Source of the DNA: Cellvibrionaceae bacterium 1162T.S.0a.05
GTDB lineage: Bacteria; Pseudomonadota; Gammaproteobacteria; Pseudomonadales; Cellvibrionaceae
DNA: 64,000 bases
Assembly: GCA_000964245.1 (NCBI GenBank)
Contig: LANB01000001.1
Location: 537,501-601,500 of the forward strand
Direction of reading: 5' to 3'
The notes under the pieces were generated by a model. That model was given only the letters and a program-made list of their open reading frames with translations. It was not told the origin of the DNA and did not search any database. The position numbers and the translations under genes are program-made. How positions within the stretch are numbered: the first letter of the stretch is position 1; the number at the start of each line of letters is the position of its first letter. Positions 53,365-62,642 of this stretch are shown piece after piece.

Positions 53365-53934
53365 TTACTTACTGGCGCGGCCCAGATATTCACCCGTGCG
53401 GGTGTCGACACGCACCACTTCACCAATGGACAGGAACAGGGGAACCTTGACCACAGCACCTGTCGACAGGGTTGCGGGTTTAGTGCCGCCTTGTGCCGTA
53501 TCCCCTTTGAGACCGGGATCGGTTTCCACAATTTCCAGTTCCACGTGGTTGGGCGGCGTCACTGCCAGTGGTGAACCGTTATAGAGGGTCACGGTAATTT
53601 TATCCTGCTCCTTCAGCCACTTGGCAGAATCTCCAACAGCGTTGGCATCTGCTTGATGTTGCTCGAAGGTATTGGGCTCCATGAAATGAAAAAACTCACC
53701 GTCGTTGTAGAGGTATTCCATTTCGACATCTATCACATCAGCCCCTTCCAGGCTTTCGCCGGATTTGAAGGTGCGCTCCCACACACGGCCTGTTTTCAGG
53801 TTGCGGAGCTTGACCCGGTTAAAAGCCTGGCCTTTTCCGGGTTTTACAAATTCGTTTTCCACGATGGAGCAGGGATCTCCATCCAACATTACCTTCAATC
53901 CCCCGCGGAATTCATTGGTAGAATAGCTAGCCAT
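53365..53934 (-). CDS. efp: Elongation factor P
   Basis: From the ATG at 53934 (GAGG upstream) EF-P has 189 residues. The N-terminal KOW-like domain carries the modified lysine in [20 protein letters not shown]. Two OB domains follow ([27 protein letters not shown] and [26 protein letters not shown]). EF-P relieves ribosome stalling at polyproline. It lies with both modification enzymes, epmA and epmB; the latter is divergent by 38 bases. Confidence 0.97.
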   Translation of the reverse strand: MASYSTNEFRGGLKVMLDGDPCSIVENEFVKPGKGQAFNRVKLRNLKTGRVWERTFKSGESLEGADVIDVEMEYLYNDGEFFHFMEPNTFEQHQADANAVGDSAKWLKEQDKITVTLYNGSPLAVTPPNHVELEIVETDPGLKGDTAQGGTKPATLSTGAVVKVPLFLSIGEVVRVDTRTGEYLGRASK

Positions 53935-53972
53935 TTCGACCTCATTATTAACCGAGTACAAAAAAGGCGCAC

Positions 53973-55004
53973 ATGATACATCGAACCATCCCCGCTGTGC
54001 AGGGGCCAGACCTCAGCTTGCAAAGTTGCTGGCAAGAACAACTGCGATCAGTCATTACCTGCCCGCAGCACTTGCTCCAGATTCTCGGCCTCAACGCCAC
54101 CGATCTCGGCTACTCTGAGGAGGCATTAGGTGCTTTCGCCTTGAGAGTGACCCCTGCTTTCGTCGCACGCATGGAACATGGCAATCCCCGCGACCCCCTG
54201 CTAATGCAGGTGTTGCCGCATCAAAATGAAATGCGCCAGCAAGACAGCGCCCAGTGGCAAATGGACCCTCTCGCCGAAAGCCACTATCGCGCAGCCGAAG
54301 GGTTGATTCATAAATATCGGGGCCGGGTTCTGCTTATCGCCGCCCCTCAGTGTGCCATCAACTGTCGCTATTGCTTTCGAAGACATTTTCCCTATGAGGA
54401 AAACGCCCCCTCCAGAAAGGAATGGCAACAGAGCTTTAACTACATTCGTGAAGATAGCAGTATTGAGGAAGTCATTCTCAGCGGGGGTGACCCCCTGGTG
54501 CTCTCGGATCGGCAACTGGAATGGCTTATTGAAGAAATCGAAAACATTGAACATGTTAAGCGTTTACGTATTCATTCGCGCTTACCCATTGTACTCCCAG
54601 CGCGTTTATCCGAGCGATTCAACCGTCGGTTGTCCATGAGTCGATTGCAATCCATTCTGGTCATCCATGCGAATCATCCTAACGAAATCGATGAAGAAGT
54701 GTGTTGCGCTTTACGTGCCAGTCGAGACGCGGGCATCACATTATTAAACCAAAGTGTGCTTTTGCGAGGGATCAATGACAACTGTGATATTTTCACAATG
54801 TTAAGTAATAAGTTGTTTGAGTGTGGTGTTCTACCTTACTATTTACATTTGTTGGACAAGGTAAAAGGCGCCAGCCATTTCCAGGTTGAAAAGAGCGAGG
54901 CGCTCACTCTCTATAATAAGTTACGTGCGCAACTGCCAGGCTATCTGGTACCGCAATTGGTCGAGGAAATCCCGGGGGCAGATTCGAAGACCGTCATCGC
55001 CTGA
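53973..55004 (+). CDS. epmB: EF-P lysine 2,3-aminomutase
   Basis: This 343-residue radical SAM/PLP enzyme makes (R)-beta-lysine for EF-P modification. The cluster motif is [17 protein letters not shown]. The SAM-binding [15 protein letters not shown] and a PLP-lysine region ([15 protein letters not shown]) follow. The length fits EpmB (about 340) rather than catabolic lysine aminomutase (about 415). It is divergent from efp; the shared 38-base gap must hold both promoters or overlap them. Confidence 0.95.
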   Translation: MIHRTIPAVQGPDLSLQSCWQEQLRSVITCPQHLLQILGLNATDLGYSEEALGAFALRVTPAFVARMEHGNPRDPLLMQVLPHQNEMRQQDSAQWQMDPLAESHYRAAEGLIHKYRGRVLLIAAPQCAINCRYCFRRHFPYEENAPSRKEWQQSFNYIREDSSIEEVILSGGDPLVLSDRQLEWLIEEIENIEHVKRLRIHSRLPIVLPARLSERFNRRLSMSRLQSILVIHANHPNEIDEEVCCALRASRDAGITLLNQSVLLRGINDNCDIFTMLSNKLFECGVLPYYLHLLDKVKGASHFQVEKSEALTLYNKLRAQLPGYLVPQLVEEIPGADSKTVIA

Positions 55005-55100
55005 TTGTCGGCTTACGTCTTAAAGAAAGTCGCAATTGACGGAGAAACGCTATACTTCGTCATAGGCAGGATACGCGTGTACGAATAAACAAGAAGGCAA

Positions 55101-56822
55101 ATGACAAAAAACTTTAAACCCAGCGAGTTTCTTAATGCGCTTCATCTCCCTCTTCAGGATTTGAAAGCACCGGCTTTTTGCAACAGTGCGAAAGCCGTAA
55201 AAATTGAAGCCTGGGTTAACAATTTGCAAGCGACCAAAATCACCCACACCAGCGTCATTCTTTACCAAAGCATTCCCGATCTGAACCGCGTCAAAACCGA
55301 CTACGAAAATCGTTTCAATATGATGGAGGCGGTTCGCCCCACGGTGCAACACTGTATCGAAGGTATTATGCGAGATTACCTTCAACATCCGCTCTCCATG
55401 TCGGAAGAAGCGCACAAGTTCGCGGTCATCGCCCAGGCCTTACAAAAGTACATGGTTGACGGTTATCTCCTGGCCGCACGGGATATTTGTAATTTGCCAC
55501 GCTTTAAAGTGGATACACTTGATCTGCTAGGAAAGATTTTACATCGTGCGATCAGTGGGATTGGCTTGTTCTTCTTACGCAGTTATCAACTCTACGCGTC
55601 GTCACCGCGCAGCCTGTGGCTCAACCTTCACAACCTTTACCAGATTGCCGAGTTTTATGAAATTCTCGACAAAAGTGTGTCGGACATGATGATTGAAAAT
55701 GTTCCGACGACAACGCTCGCGGATGCCTGGGGGCGGGTCATTTTATTAGCCTCCTGCCGACCCAACCAATTGGGCAAAAATGATATTGCACATTGCTATC
55801 GCGCTTTCGGTCGATGGTCCTCGCTACTGAAAACCCATGAAGGCGTAACATCGGATAAAGATAATTTTTACATTATTAATTTGTCTCAAGACGAGCCCCC
55901 GACGTATAAATCCCGTTTTAAAGGCGGGGAAACGGACCGCATTATTGAGTTGGATCTAAAGCCCCTTCTCAGTCGTATCAGTAAACAAGGTGGTAGTAAA
56001 GAAGATATTGATCATGACCCACACATGAGTTCGGTGCCCAAGGATTTTCCCGATACATTGCTTGACCACTTACTCAATACCTGGGGGAATGTGACGCAAC
56101 GCAAGTTGGGTCGGCGGGATGTCAACATTACGGCTGAAATATCTGTTGGCCTTGTCGATTGCCATTATTTTTTATCCGGCAAGAGGAAGTTTGAAGAACT
56201 CATTTCCGGCAGCAGTGATTACGAACAAGCGGGAACCGCATTTACACCCCAGGCGTTTTCCAAATCCTTTGACGAAGTTGAGGCAGAACGCCCCACCTGG
56301 CAAGCGCAAATCCAGAATGTCAGTGCCGGTGGTTATTGCTTGCTGTGGAAAGGTGCAAAGCCGCCCAAGCTGGAAGCAGGAGAGATTATTTGCCTCAAGG
56401 AACAGAATCGTTATAGCTGGAATCTCGGCGTTGTACGCTGGGTCAAACAATTGAAAAGCGCTTCGCAAACAGGGGTACAACTATTATCCAACCACGCCAC
56501 CGCTGCCGGTGCCGCTCAAATCTTTGATATGGGCGGCCAATCAGACTTTATGCGAGCGATGTTAATTCCTGCGAACAATCAAACCAATCAACCCGCGACA
56601 ATTGTCACCGCAAAAGCCCCCTTTGTAGAAATGCAGAAGGCCAAATTGATGAGCGCTGAACGCAGTGTAAGTATACGCTTGACCAAATGCCTGTTTTCCA
56701 CCGGGAGTATCAAGCAATTCACCTATACCGAGATGGCCGGGACCGAGGAGAAAAATACCCCTTCAAGGAGCAGCAATAACCGCGATGCCGAAGGCTTTAA
56801 CTCTTCCTGGGATGATATTTGA
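55101..56822 (+). CDS. PilZ-domain c-di-GMP receptor protein upstream of fimX
   Basis: The 573-residue cytoplasmic protein has a largely helical N-terminal region of about 320 residues that was not assigned. A PilZ domain follows from about residue 330 to 465. The c-di-GMP motifs are RKLGR (RxxxR, about residue 334) and NVSAGG ((D/N)xSxxG) in QAQIQNVSAGGYCLLWKG. The tail is polar (SSNNRDAEGFNSSWDD). AGAAGG precedes the ATG. It lies 199 bases upstream of fimX. The shared second messenger suggests a common role in type IV pilus motility. Confidence 0.75.
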   Translation: MTKNFKPSEFLNALHLPLQDLKAPAFCNSAKAVKIEAWVNNLQATKITHTSVILYQSIPDLNRVKTDYENRFNMMEAVRPTVQHCIEGIMRDYLQHPLSMSEEAHKFAVIAQALQKYMVDGYLLAARDICNLPRFKVDTLDLLGKILHRAISGIGLFFLRSYQLYASSPRSLWLNLHNLYQIAEFYEILDKSVSDMMIENVPTTTLADAWGRVILLASCRPNQLGKNDIAHCYRAFGRWSSLLKTHEGVTSDKDNFYIINLSQDEPPTYKSRFKGGETDRIIELDLKPLLSRISKQGGSKEDIDHDPHMSSVPKDFPDTLLDHLLNTWGNVTQRKLGRRDVNITAEISVGLVDCHYFLSGKRKFEELISGSSDYEQAGTAFTPQAFSKSFDEVEAERPTWQAQIQNVSAGGYCLLWKGAKPPKLEAGEIICLKEQNRYSWNLGVVRWVKQLKSASQTGVQLLSNHATAAGAAQIFDMGGQSDFMRAMLIPANNQTNQPATIVTAKAPFVEMQKAKLMSAERSVSIRLTKCLFSTGSIKQFTYTEMAGTEEKNTPSRSSNNRDAEGFNSSWDDI

Positions 56823-57021
56823 ACCCGAAACACGTTCAGCCAACGAAACTGTACAAATTTTATTCGTCACGCAAACGAATGGAGTGACCAGTCATTGTGC
56901 ATACCGGTGTAAAAAAAACTGACGCCACAAACACGCGTTTTAGTCCGCTGTGTTATTATCCGCGACCTTAACGGGCACTTTTTAGCACGAAAGATTGTAT
57001 TCCCTGGGCTAGAATCTCTTT

Positions 57022-59118
57022 ATGAGCACTAATAACACAATACGACTCCTCATTCTTAACGATTCCCGCCAGGAGGCCGAGCGCCTGATCAGCATGTTGC
57101 ACAACGCTGGCCACCCGGTGCGCGCGCAGCACGTGGACAGTGAAGATGCGCTCAATAAACTCCTCCAGGAAAAGGCCTGGGACCTGCTCATAGGTCTCGA
57201 TACTACAACCAATCTCAAACCCGCTGATGCAATTCGCGCGATCAAGCGCATGAACAAGGATATTCCGATTATCCTGCAAACTGATGTCGAAGGCTCACAT
57301 GCAATCGTTGAGGGCATGAAGATTGGGGCGAACGACGTCGTGCGCCTCGATGAAGATCAACACCTCTTGCTCGTTATTCAACGTGAAATTAATGCCCGTG
57401 AAGATCGTGAGAACCGCCGTGTGGCACAACGCCGTCAGCGCGAGATCGAAAAACGCAATCAACAATTGCTGGATAGCTCGCGGGATGCCATCGCCTTTGT
57501 TCAAGACGGCATGTTCCTCTACGCCAATGAAAGTTTCGCTGAGTTGCTCGACCACGAATCTCGCGATGAACTGGAATGCATGCCTGTCATCGATATCATC
57601 AAGAAAGACGATCAGGACAAGGTTAAACGCTTTTTGAAAAACTTCAGCATCAAGGGTTCTGATGCCGAAGCCTCCAAGCTCGACTTTCATGCTTTGAGCC
57701 CCGAAGGGACCGAAAAGCCGCTGAGTATCGATGTGCGCATGGCGAACTACGATGAAGAGAGCTGTATTCAATTTCTGATACGCACATCCGACGTCAATAG
57801 CGAAGAGTTGGAAGCCCAGCTCGCGCAAATCAAAAATCAGGACATCGCAACCGGCCTGTATAACAAAAACTACTTTATTGAGAGTCTGGAAAGTCTGGTC
57901 GACAAAGCGGTCAGTGGCGAGTTCAACAGCGCGATCTACCAAATTGGTATTCTTGATTTCACCGACATTGTTAAAGATAAAGTCGGCATCTCCTCCATGG
58001 ATATTGTTCTGGGTACCATCGCCAGTTACGCGCGTGGCCTTGTTAAGAAGGGTGACATTCTCTGTCGCTACAGTGAAGATACTTTCATGCTGCTCGCCCC
58101 GAAAATCGACGCCCAGAAAGCCGTCGAACGCGCATCCGAGTTGTGTAAACAGCTCCGCGAAAATATTGTCGATGTCGACGGTTCGACCATGCAGTTCAAC
58201 TATGCCGTCGGTGTCAGCCTCGTCAACGAAACCACCTCGGATACCGATACCCCGATCAATCACGCGCACAAAGCGCTTGAATTGGTTCGCGCCGAAATCA
58301 AGGAAGGCAAGGACTCGTTAGCAAAAATCTACGAACCCGAAATCAAGAAAGAAGACCTCAAAAAAGACATCGCCACTACCGTGCAATTGGCCTTGGACAA
58401 AGGCAAGTTTAAGTTATTGTTCCAGCCGATTCTCAGTTTGCGCGGCTCTGACAAGGAGCACTATGAAGTCTTGCTGCGCATGATTGACAGTGAAGGTGAA
58501 GAAATATCTCCTGACGACTTTTTAGTGGCTGCAGCCAAAATTGGTGCGACCACAAAAATTGACCGCTGGGTGATATTGAACGCAACCAAAATGCTGGCGG
58601 AACATCGTGAAAAAGGCAACAAAACCAATCTCATTGTAAACCTCAGCCGAGAATCCATGCTCGACGCCTCACTCGCACCCTGGCTCGGCGTCGCCTTCAA
58701 AACAGCAAAATTACCCCCTGATTCAATAATCTTTCAATTGAATGAGGTGGACGTCAATGACCATTTAAACGTGGCAAAAACCTTCACCGAACAACTGGTG
58801 GAATTGGGATGTGGCTTTAGCATCAGTCGCTTTGGTTGTGCACTAAACCCATTCAATGCATTAAAACATGTAAAAGCAACGCACATTAAAGTGGATGGTT
58901 CTTTCACTCAGGAATTGCAAAAAGGCGCAGAGGAAACCGATTCTCTCGGCGAGCTGATCAAGCAGCTCCTGCAAGAAGAAAAAATTACCATCGTGCCCTT
59001 TGTTGAGAACGCCAGTATTCTTTCAAAACTCTGGCAATCCGGGGTGCATTACATTCAAGGTTACTATCTGCAAGAACCGGCCGATGGCATGACCTACGAT
59101 TTCGACACAGAAAGTTAA
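57022..59118 (+). CDS. fimX: FimX-like protein (REC-PAS-degenerate GGDEF-degenerate EAL)
   Basis: The 698-residue protein has a receiver-like domain (residues 8-130, LLILNDSRQEAERL; acidic pair partly lost), a PAS domain (about 150-265, SSRDAIAFVQDGMFLYANESFAELL), a GGDEF domain and an EAL domain. The GGDEF site is degenerate (DILCRYSEDTF) and the EAL signature reads YEVLLRM, as in Pseudomonas FimX. Catalysis is therefore unlikely and c-di-GMP binding by the EAL domain is expected. FimX controls type IV pilus assembly and twitching. The stop overlaps serB's end by 4 bases, convergent. The fimX-serB-ytjB order matches pseudomonads. Confidence 0.9.
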   Translation: MSTNNTIRLLILNDSRQEAERLISMLHNAGHPVRAQHVDSEDALNKLLQEKAWDLLIGLDTTTNLKPADAIRAIKRMNKDIPIILQTDVEGSHAIVEGMKIGANDVVRLDEDQHLLLVIQREINAREDRENRRVAQRRQREIEKRNQQLLDSSRDAIAFVQDGMFLYANESFAELLDHESRDELECMPVIDIIKKDDQDKVKRFLKNFSIKGSDAEASKLDFHALSPEGTEKPLSIDVRMANYDEESCIQFLIRTSDVNSEELEAQLAQIKNQDIATGLYNKNYFIESLESLVDKAVSGEFNSAIYQIGILDFTDIVKDKVGISSMDIVLGTIASYARGLVKKGDILCRYSEDTFMLLAPKIDAQKAVERASELCKQLRENIVDVDGSTMQFNYAVGVSLVNETTSDTDTPINHAHKALELVRAEIKEGKDSLAKIYEPEIKKEDLKKDIATTVQLALDKGKFKLLFQPILSLRGSDKEHYEVLLRMIDSEGEEISPDDFLVAAAKIGATTKIDRWVILNATKMLAEHREKGNKTNLIVNLSRESMLDASLAPWLGVAFKTAKLPPDSIIFQLNEVDVNDHLNVAKTFTEQLVELGCGFSISRFGCALNPFNALKHVKATHIKVDGSFTQELQKGAEETDSLGELIKQLLQEEKITIVPFVENASILSKLWQSGVHYIQGYYLQEPADGMTYDFDTES

Positions 59119-60341
59119 GCGCGCTCCACCTGGCCCAGGTCACGATCCCGAAATCCCATTAAATACAGAATGGCATCGAGACCAAGATTGGATATCGCTT
59201 GCTTGGCCTCCGCTTTTACCAAAGGTTTTGCGCGAAAGGCTATCCCCAATCCTGCAATGCCCAGCATGGGCAAATCGTTGGCGCCATCGCCGACAGCCAC
59301 CACTTGCTCCAGGCAAATCCCCTCTTTCTCAGCCAACTCTTTCAAAAGCTCTGCTTTCCTTTGGCCATTCACAATGGGCTCGATCACGCGGCCACTGAGT
59401 TTGCCATCGATAATTTCCAGGGTATTTGCATAGACGTAGTCAATACCCAGCTTGCTCTGTAAATATCGACCGAAATAATCAAAACCACCCGATAGAATCG
59501 CCGTCTTGTAGCCTAATTTACTCAGGCTTGTTATCAACAATTCGGCCCCTTCCGTAATGGGAAGATTGTGTGCGATGCCCTCAAGCACATCCTCACTCAA
59601 GCCCTCCAGCAATGCCATGCGCTGGCGAAAACTTTCATTAAAATCGATTTCTCCCTGCATTGCCGCTTCGGTGATGGCCGCAACCTTATCGCCGACTCCC
59701 GCAGCGCGCGCCAATTCATCGATCACTTCGGCCTCAATCAGCGTGGAATCCATATCGAAACACACCAGGCGACGTGTACGGCGGAACATATTATCTTCCT
59801 GAAAGGCAATATCGACATCGTAGTTCGTGGCCATATCCGCGAAATCCGCCCGCAGCTTCACAATATCGTCGGGGGTTCCACGCGCTGAAAATTCGATGCA
59901 GGCCTTGCTGAGATCACTGTCATTGTCCAGATCGACCCGGCCGGACAGTCGGCTGATGTTATCGATATTCAAACCGCTACGCGCAATAATGCCTGTCAAT
60001 TCACTGATGTGGTCCGCTGTGACCTGCCGGGCCAATAAGGTAATAATGTGCCGCGCCTTACCCTGATGCCCCACCCACTCGCGGTAGCTTTGCTCGGCAA
60101 TTGATTCAAAACGCGCATGCAATTGCATGGATTCCGCCAATGCCAGCACATCGTGCTCAATACTTTGCTGATCAGCTTCACTGGGGCATTCGACCAACAT
60201 CCCCAAAGACAGGGCTTCATGGATCACTGCCTGCCCCAGGTCGAGAATATTCGCCTTGTATTGACTGAGCACAGCACTCAATTGCGAAGTAATCGCGGGA
60301 CGATCGTGGCCTGAAATGGTGATAAGAACAAGTTTACGCAC
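59115..60341 (-). CDS. serB: Phosphoserine phosphatase
   Basis: This 408-residue protein has two N-terminal ACT domains (LVLITISGHDRPAITSQLSAVLSQY and a second near residue 95: HIITLLARQVTADHISEL) and a C-terminal HAD phosphatase. The nucleophile motif is VCFDMDSTLIEAEVIDELARAAG; motif II is ILSGGFDYFGRYL, and motif III/IV VVAVGDGANDLPML. It makes serine from phosphoserine. The length matches the ACT-containing pseudomonad type. Confidence 0.97.
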   Translation of the reverse strand: MRKLVLITISGHDRPAITSQLSAVLSQYKANILDLGQAVIHEALSLGMLVECPSEADQQSIEHDVLALAESMQLHARFESIAEQSYREWVGHQGKARHIITLLARQVTADHISELTGIIARSGLNIDNISRLSGRVDLDNDSDLSKACIEFSARGTPDDIVKLRADFADMATNYDVDIAFQEDNMFRRTRRLVCFDMDSTLIEAEVIDELARAAGVGDKVAAITEAAMQGEIDFNESFRQRMALLEGLSEDVLEGIAHNLPITEGAELLITSLSKLGYKTAILSGGFDYFGRYLQSKLGIDYVYANTLEIIDGKLSGRVIEPIVNGQRKAELLKELAEKEGICLEQVVAVGDGANDLPMLGIAGLGIAFRAKPLVKAEAKQAISNLGLDAILYLMGFRDRDLGQVERA

Positions 60342-60561
60342 GGCAATACTATCTGCTGGAGTTTTCTTTCTATTTGAAATACGCCATCATTACGTGGGCG
60401 AGTTCAAAACCGGGCGCAAGTATAACGAGTCTGCCAATGGCTGTAAAAAACGCTTTTGCGCTCAGCCAACACCGCGCCCAAGGCACTGATAAAATGGGAA
60501 ATCTGCACAGTATTTTCCGAGAAAAAAACCGACAATAAGACGCTTTACCCTGGACAAGATT

Positions 60562-61674
60562 TTGAGCCTGATTCTAAAACGCCCTTCGACCCTCGCCACC
60601 GCATACCTGGCTGCGCTGTCTGCGCTCTTACTCTCCACCTGGATACTATGGCCTGCCGCACGATCGGAGTTGCAGCACGCTCAGGACGATTACGGGCAAA
60701 GCCTCGCGACGCTCACAGCAAAACGTTTGGTGGATGCGGCCTTTAATCAGGACCTCGTGCGCCTTCAAGGTGTGCTGCAAGAGCTCACCAGCCACCCCAA
60801 AGTTGTTCAAGCCACCATTCATGATGTTGAAAATACCTTGCTGGTACAAGCCGGTGAAGCACGCCCTGCGCCTGAGACACATCAACCCTATACCGCATCC
60901 ATTGTGTTACATGACAGCCTTTCCGGCTACGTCACGATTACTCTCGAAAAATTTCAGGCTCCGCTCACTGCCAATTTAAATCTATTGAGCATTTTTGCTT
61001 TGACTCTTCTGGGCCTGCTTGCGTGGAATCTTTACCGCGATGGCAGTGTGCGCTGGCAAATGCAACCGAAAGCTCCACCACCTGAGCTCGAACAGGAAAG
61101 CGTAAACACCGAAATCGAAGAAGACGCGGAAGCGCCGACTCCAGTGCTCACGCCAGAAAAATGTGTGTACGCTCTGATACACATCAAGAATTACGAAGTA
61201 CTGAAACAACAGCTCAATAGCGAAACCTTTCGCACTACGATGGCCAAATTTGAACAGATTACTCACAACGTTTTGAGTCTTTACAACGGCGAGGACACAT
61301 TGATTGAGGGAAAGGTCAGCCGCCTGCGATTTAATGCGAACGACGCTACCAACGAAGCGCTATTTCGCGCCAGCTGCAGCGCCTGGCTGATCGTTGAGCT
61401 GGCAAGCATCATTGACAAGATACCACTGGATCTCGCGGCTTTTGTTTCCGCTGACGAGCAGGATCTTAACCCTTCCAGCCTACCGGTTGCTGGCCTGATA
61501 CTGGAGCAGCAAGCCGCCGAAAACGCCCTGATTAAACAACGCCTGAATTTTATGGAAACGGGTATTGAGGAGGGGCGTTACATTGTGGCGGAATTCAAGC
61601 AACCCTTTAGCCAGCTACTGGAAAACCAAAGAAAATACCTGAGCCAACAGTTCCAGCAGGCGCGCGCCAGCTAG
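60562..61674 (+). CDS. ytjB: YtjB/SMP-family membrane protein
   Basis: The 370-residue protein has an N-terminal membrane helix (LATAYLAALSALLLSTWILW), a periplasmic region of about 110 residues with GQSLATLTAKRLVDAAFNQDLVRLQGVLQELTSHPKV (typical of SMP proteins), a second helix (LLSIFALTLLGLLAWNLY) and a cytoplasmic domain. It is divergent from serB, as YtjB is in many gammaproteobacteria. The start TTG at 60562 is preceded by GGA. The function is unknown; a link to oxidative-stress or signalling proteins has been proposed for the family. Confidence 0.75.
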   Translation: MSLILKRPSTLATAYLAALSALLLSTWILWPAARSELQHAQDDYGQSLATLTAKRLVDAAFNQDLVRLQGVLQELTSHPKVVQATIHDVENTLLVQAGEARPAPETHQPYTASIVLHDSLSGYVTITLEKFQAPLTANLNLLSIFALTLLGLLAWNLYRDGSVRWQMQPKAPPPELEQESVNTEIEEDAEAPTPVLTPEKCVYALIHIKNYEVLKQQLNSETFRTTMAKFEQITHNVLSLYNGEDTLIEGKVSRLRFNANDATNEALFRASCSAWLIVELASIIDKIPLDLAAFVSADEQDLNPSSLPVAGLILEQQAAENALIKQRLNFMETGIEEGRYIVAEFKQPFSQLLENQRKYLSQQFQQARAS

Positions 61675-61691
61675 TTGCCCGGTTTTTATAA

Positions 61692-62342
61692 TCAGGAGCG
61701 ACTGACGCTCACTGAGCGCTTGTTCGCCTGCAGCAACCACGACGCCTCATCATCCTGACTGCGACGCCCCAATATACGGTTACGTTGCGGAAAACGGCCA
61801 AAACGCTCGATCAACATGCGATTGCGAATCGCCATCGTTTCCAGACCCTGTATAAAACTTCGGTAGGGCTCCTGCGCTTCCATCACAAGCTCCTTAAAAA
61901 GGCGCGTACTTTGTTTTTGCAGGCTCAAGCCTTCGGCATTCATCAAGGGCATGTAAAGGAAGGCTCGCTCGATGGGTGTCAGGTGAGTCGCCCAATCCTT
62001 TTCCATTGCGGCATCCATGATTGCCAGAGCGTAGCTGTCGTAAGCATAGGCGCGCGGCGTGCTGCGGAATATTTGACGGCTGAATTGATCGAGAACCAGG
62101 ATTGCACTCAAGGCGGCGCGTGCACTCGGAAACGCCGAAGCTCGATGCTGTGCCAATAGAGGAAAAAGATAGCCAAATTGTTTTTTTAAATACAAGTCTT
62201 GCGCTTCGTTTTGACTGAACCAGACCCGCCCCTGCGGTTGCAAACTATCGGGCTTGTCGACACACTCGCCAAACCAGAAACGGTAAATCTCTTCTTCCGG
62301 AAATGCCTGTTTGTGGGGCTTGTTGTCCTCTTCTGAACTCAA
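61692..62342 (-). CDS. DUF924 family protein
   Basis: This DUF924 protein has 216 residues from TTG 62342 (AGAGG 10 bases upstream) or 228 from TTG 62378; the start is uncertain. It shows the family patterns YRFWFGECVDKPD, SAILVLDQFSRQIFRSTPRAYAYD and ERFGRFPQRNRILGR. The family is an all-helical TPR-like domain of unknown function. It is convergent with ytjB with an 18-base gap. Confidence 0.88.
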   Translation of the reverse strand: MSSEEDNKPHKQAFPEEEIYRFWFGECVDKPDSLQPQGRVWFSQNEAQDLYLKKQFGYLFPLLAQHRASAFPSARAALSAILVLDQFSRQIFRSTPRAYAYDSYALAIMDAAMEKDWATHLTPIERAFLYMPLMNAEGLSLQKQSTRLFKELVMEAQEPYRSFIQGLETMAIRNRMLIERFGRFPQRNRILGRRSQDDEASWLLQANKRSVSVSRS

Positions 62343-62642
62343 TTCCTGATTACCTCTAAAACACCCAGTCTTCGTCAATTAAACGCTTTCACAGCGTGTT
62401 TTCGCTGTGATAAAAAGTTGATAGTTTTCTGTTGTGGACCTGTACCTTATGGACGTACACTGAACAGCACGCTGTGAACCGGAACCGCCCAATAAGGCTA
62501 AATTTCATTCAGATTCTAGCCTGGCGCCAGTCATCCAATGTTCACACGGGTTTCACACAAGCTTAAAAATTGCTGCGTAGATTTGCCTGAATAGCCAAAG
62601 GAAAGTCCTTTATAAAAACAGGCAACGGCCCGGAGGCCGAAT
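62343..62642. other. Divergent intergenic region before the OlsF-like gene (about 300 bp)
   Basis: The region holds a perfect 8-bp hairpin at 62389-62410 (TCACAGCG/CGCTGTGA) and a weak Pho-box-like pair at 62539-62556. It must contain promoters for both the DUF924 gene and the OlsF-like gene. No other gene or RNA was recognised. Confidence 0.5.
62539..62556 (+). promoter_or_regulatory. Weak Pho-box-like direct repeat upstream of the OlsF-like gene
   Basis: TGTTCAC and GTTTCAC are spaced 11 bp apart, the periodicity of PhoB half-sites. They match the CTGTCAY consensus at only 8 of 14 positions, and no well-placed -10 was found. This is noted because the downstream gene fits a phosphate-starvation lipid function. 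Confidence 0.25.

Noticed and set aside
57295-58269. A 324-residue minus-strand frame inside fimX
   Set aside because: It lies opposite a well-supported multidomain gene and has no recognisable domain.
62389-62410. Perfect TCACAGCG/CGCTGTGA dyad considered as a CRP site
   Set aside because: The half-sites are in the reverse order of the CRP consensus (TGTGA-N6-TCACA); it is better described as a hairpin.
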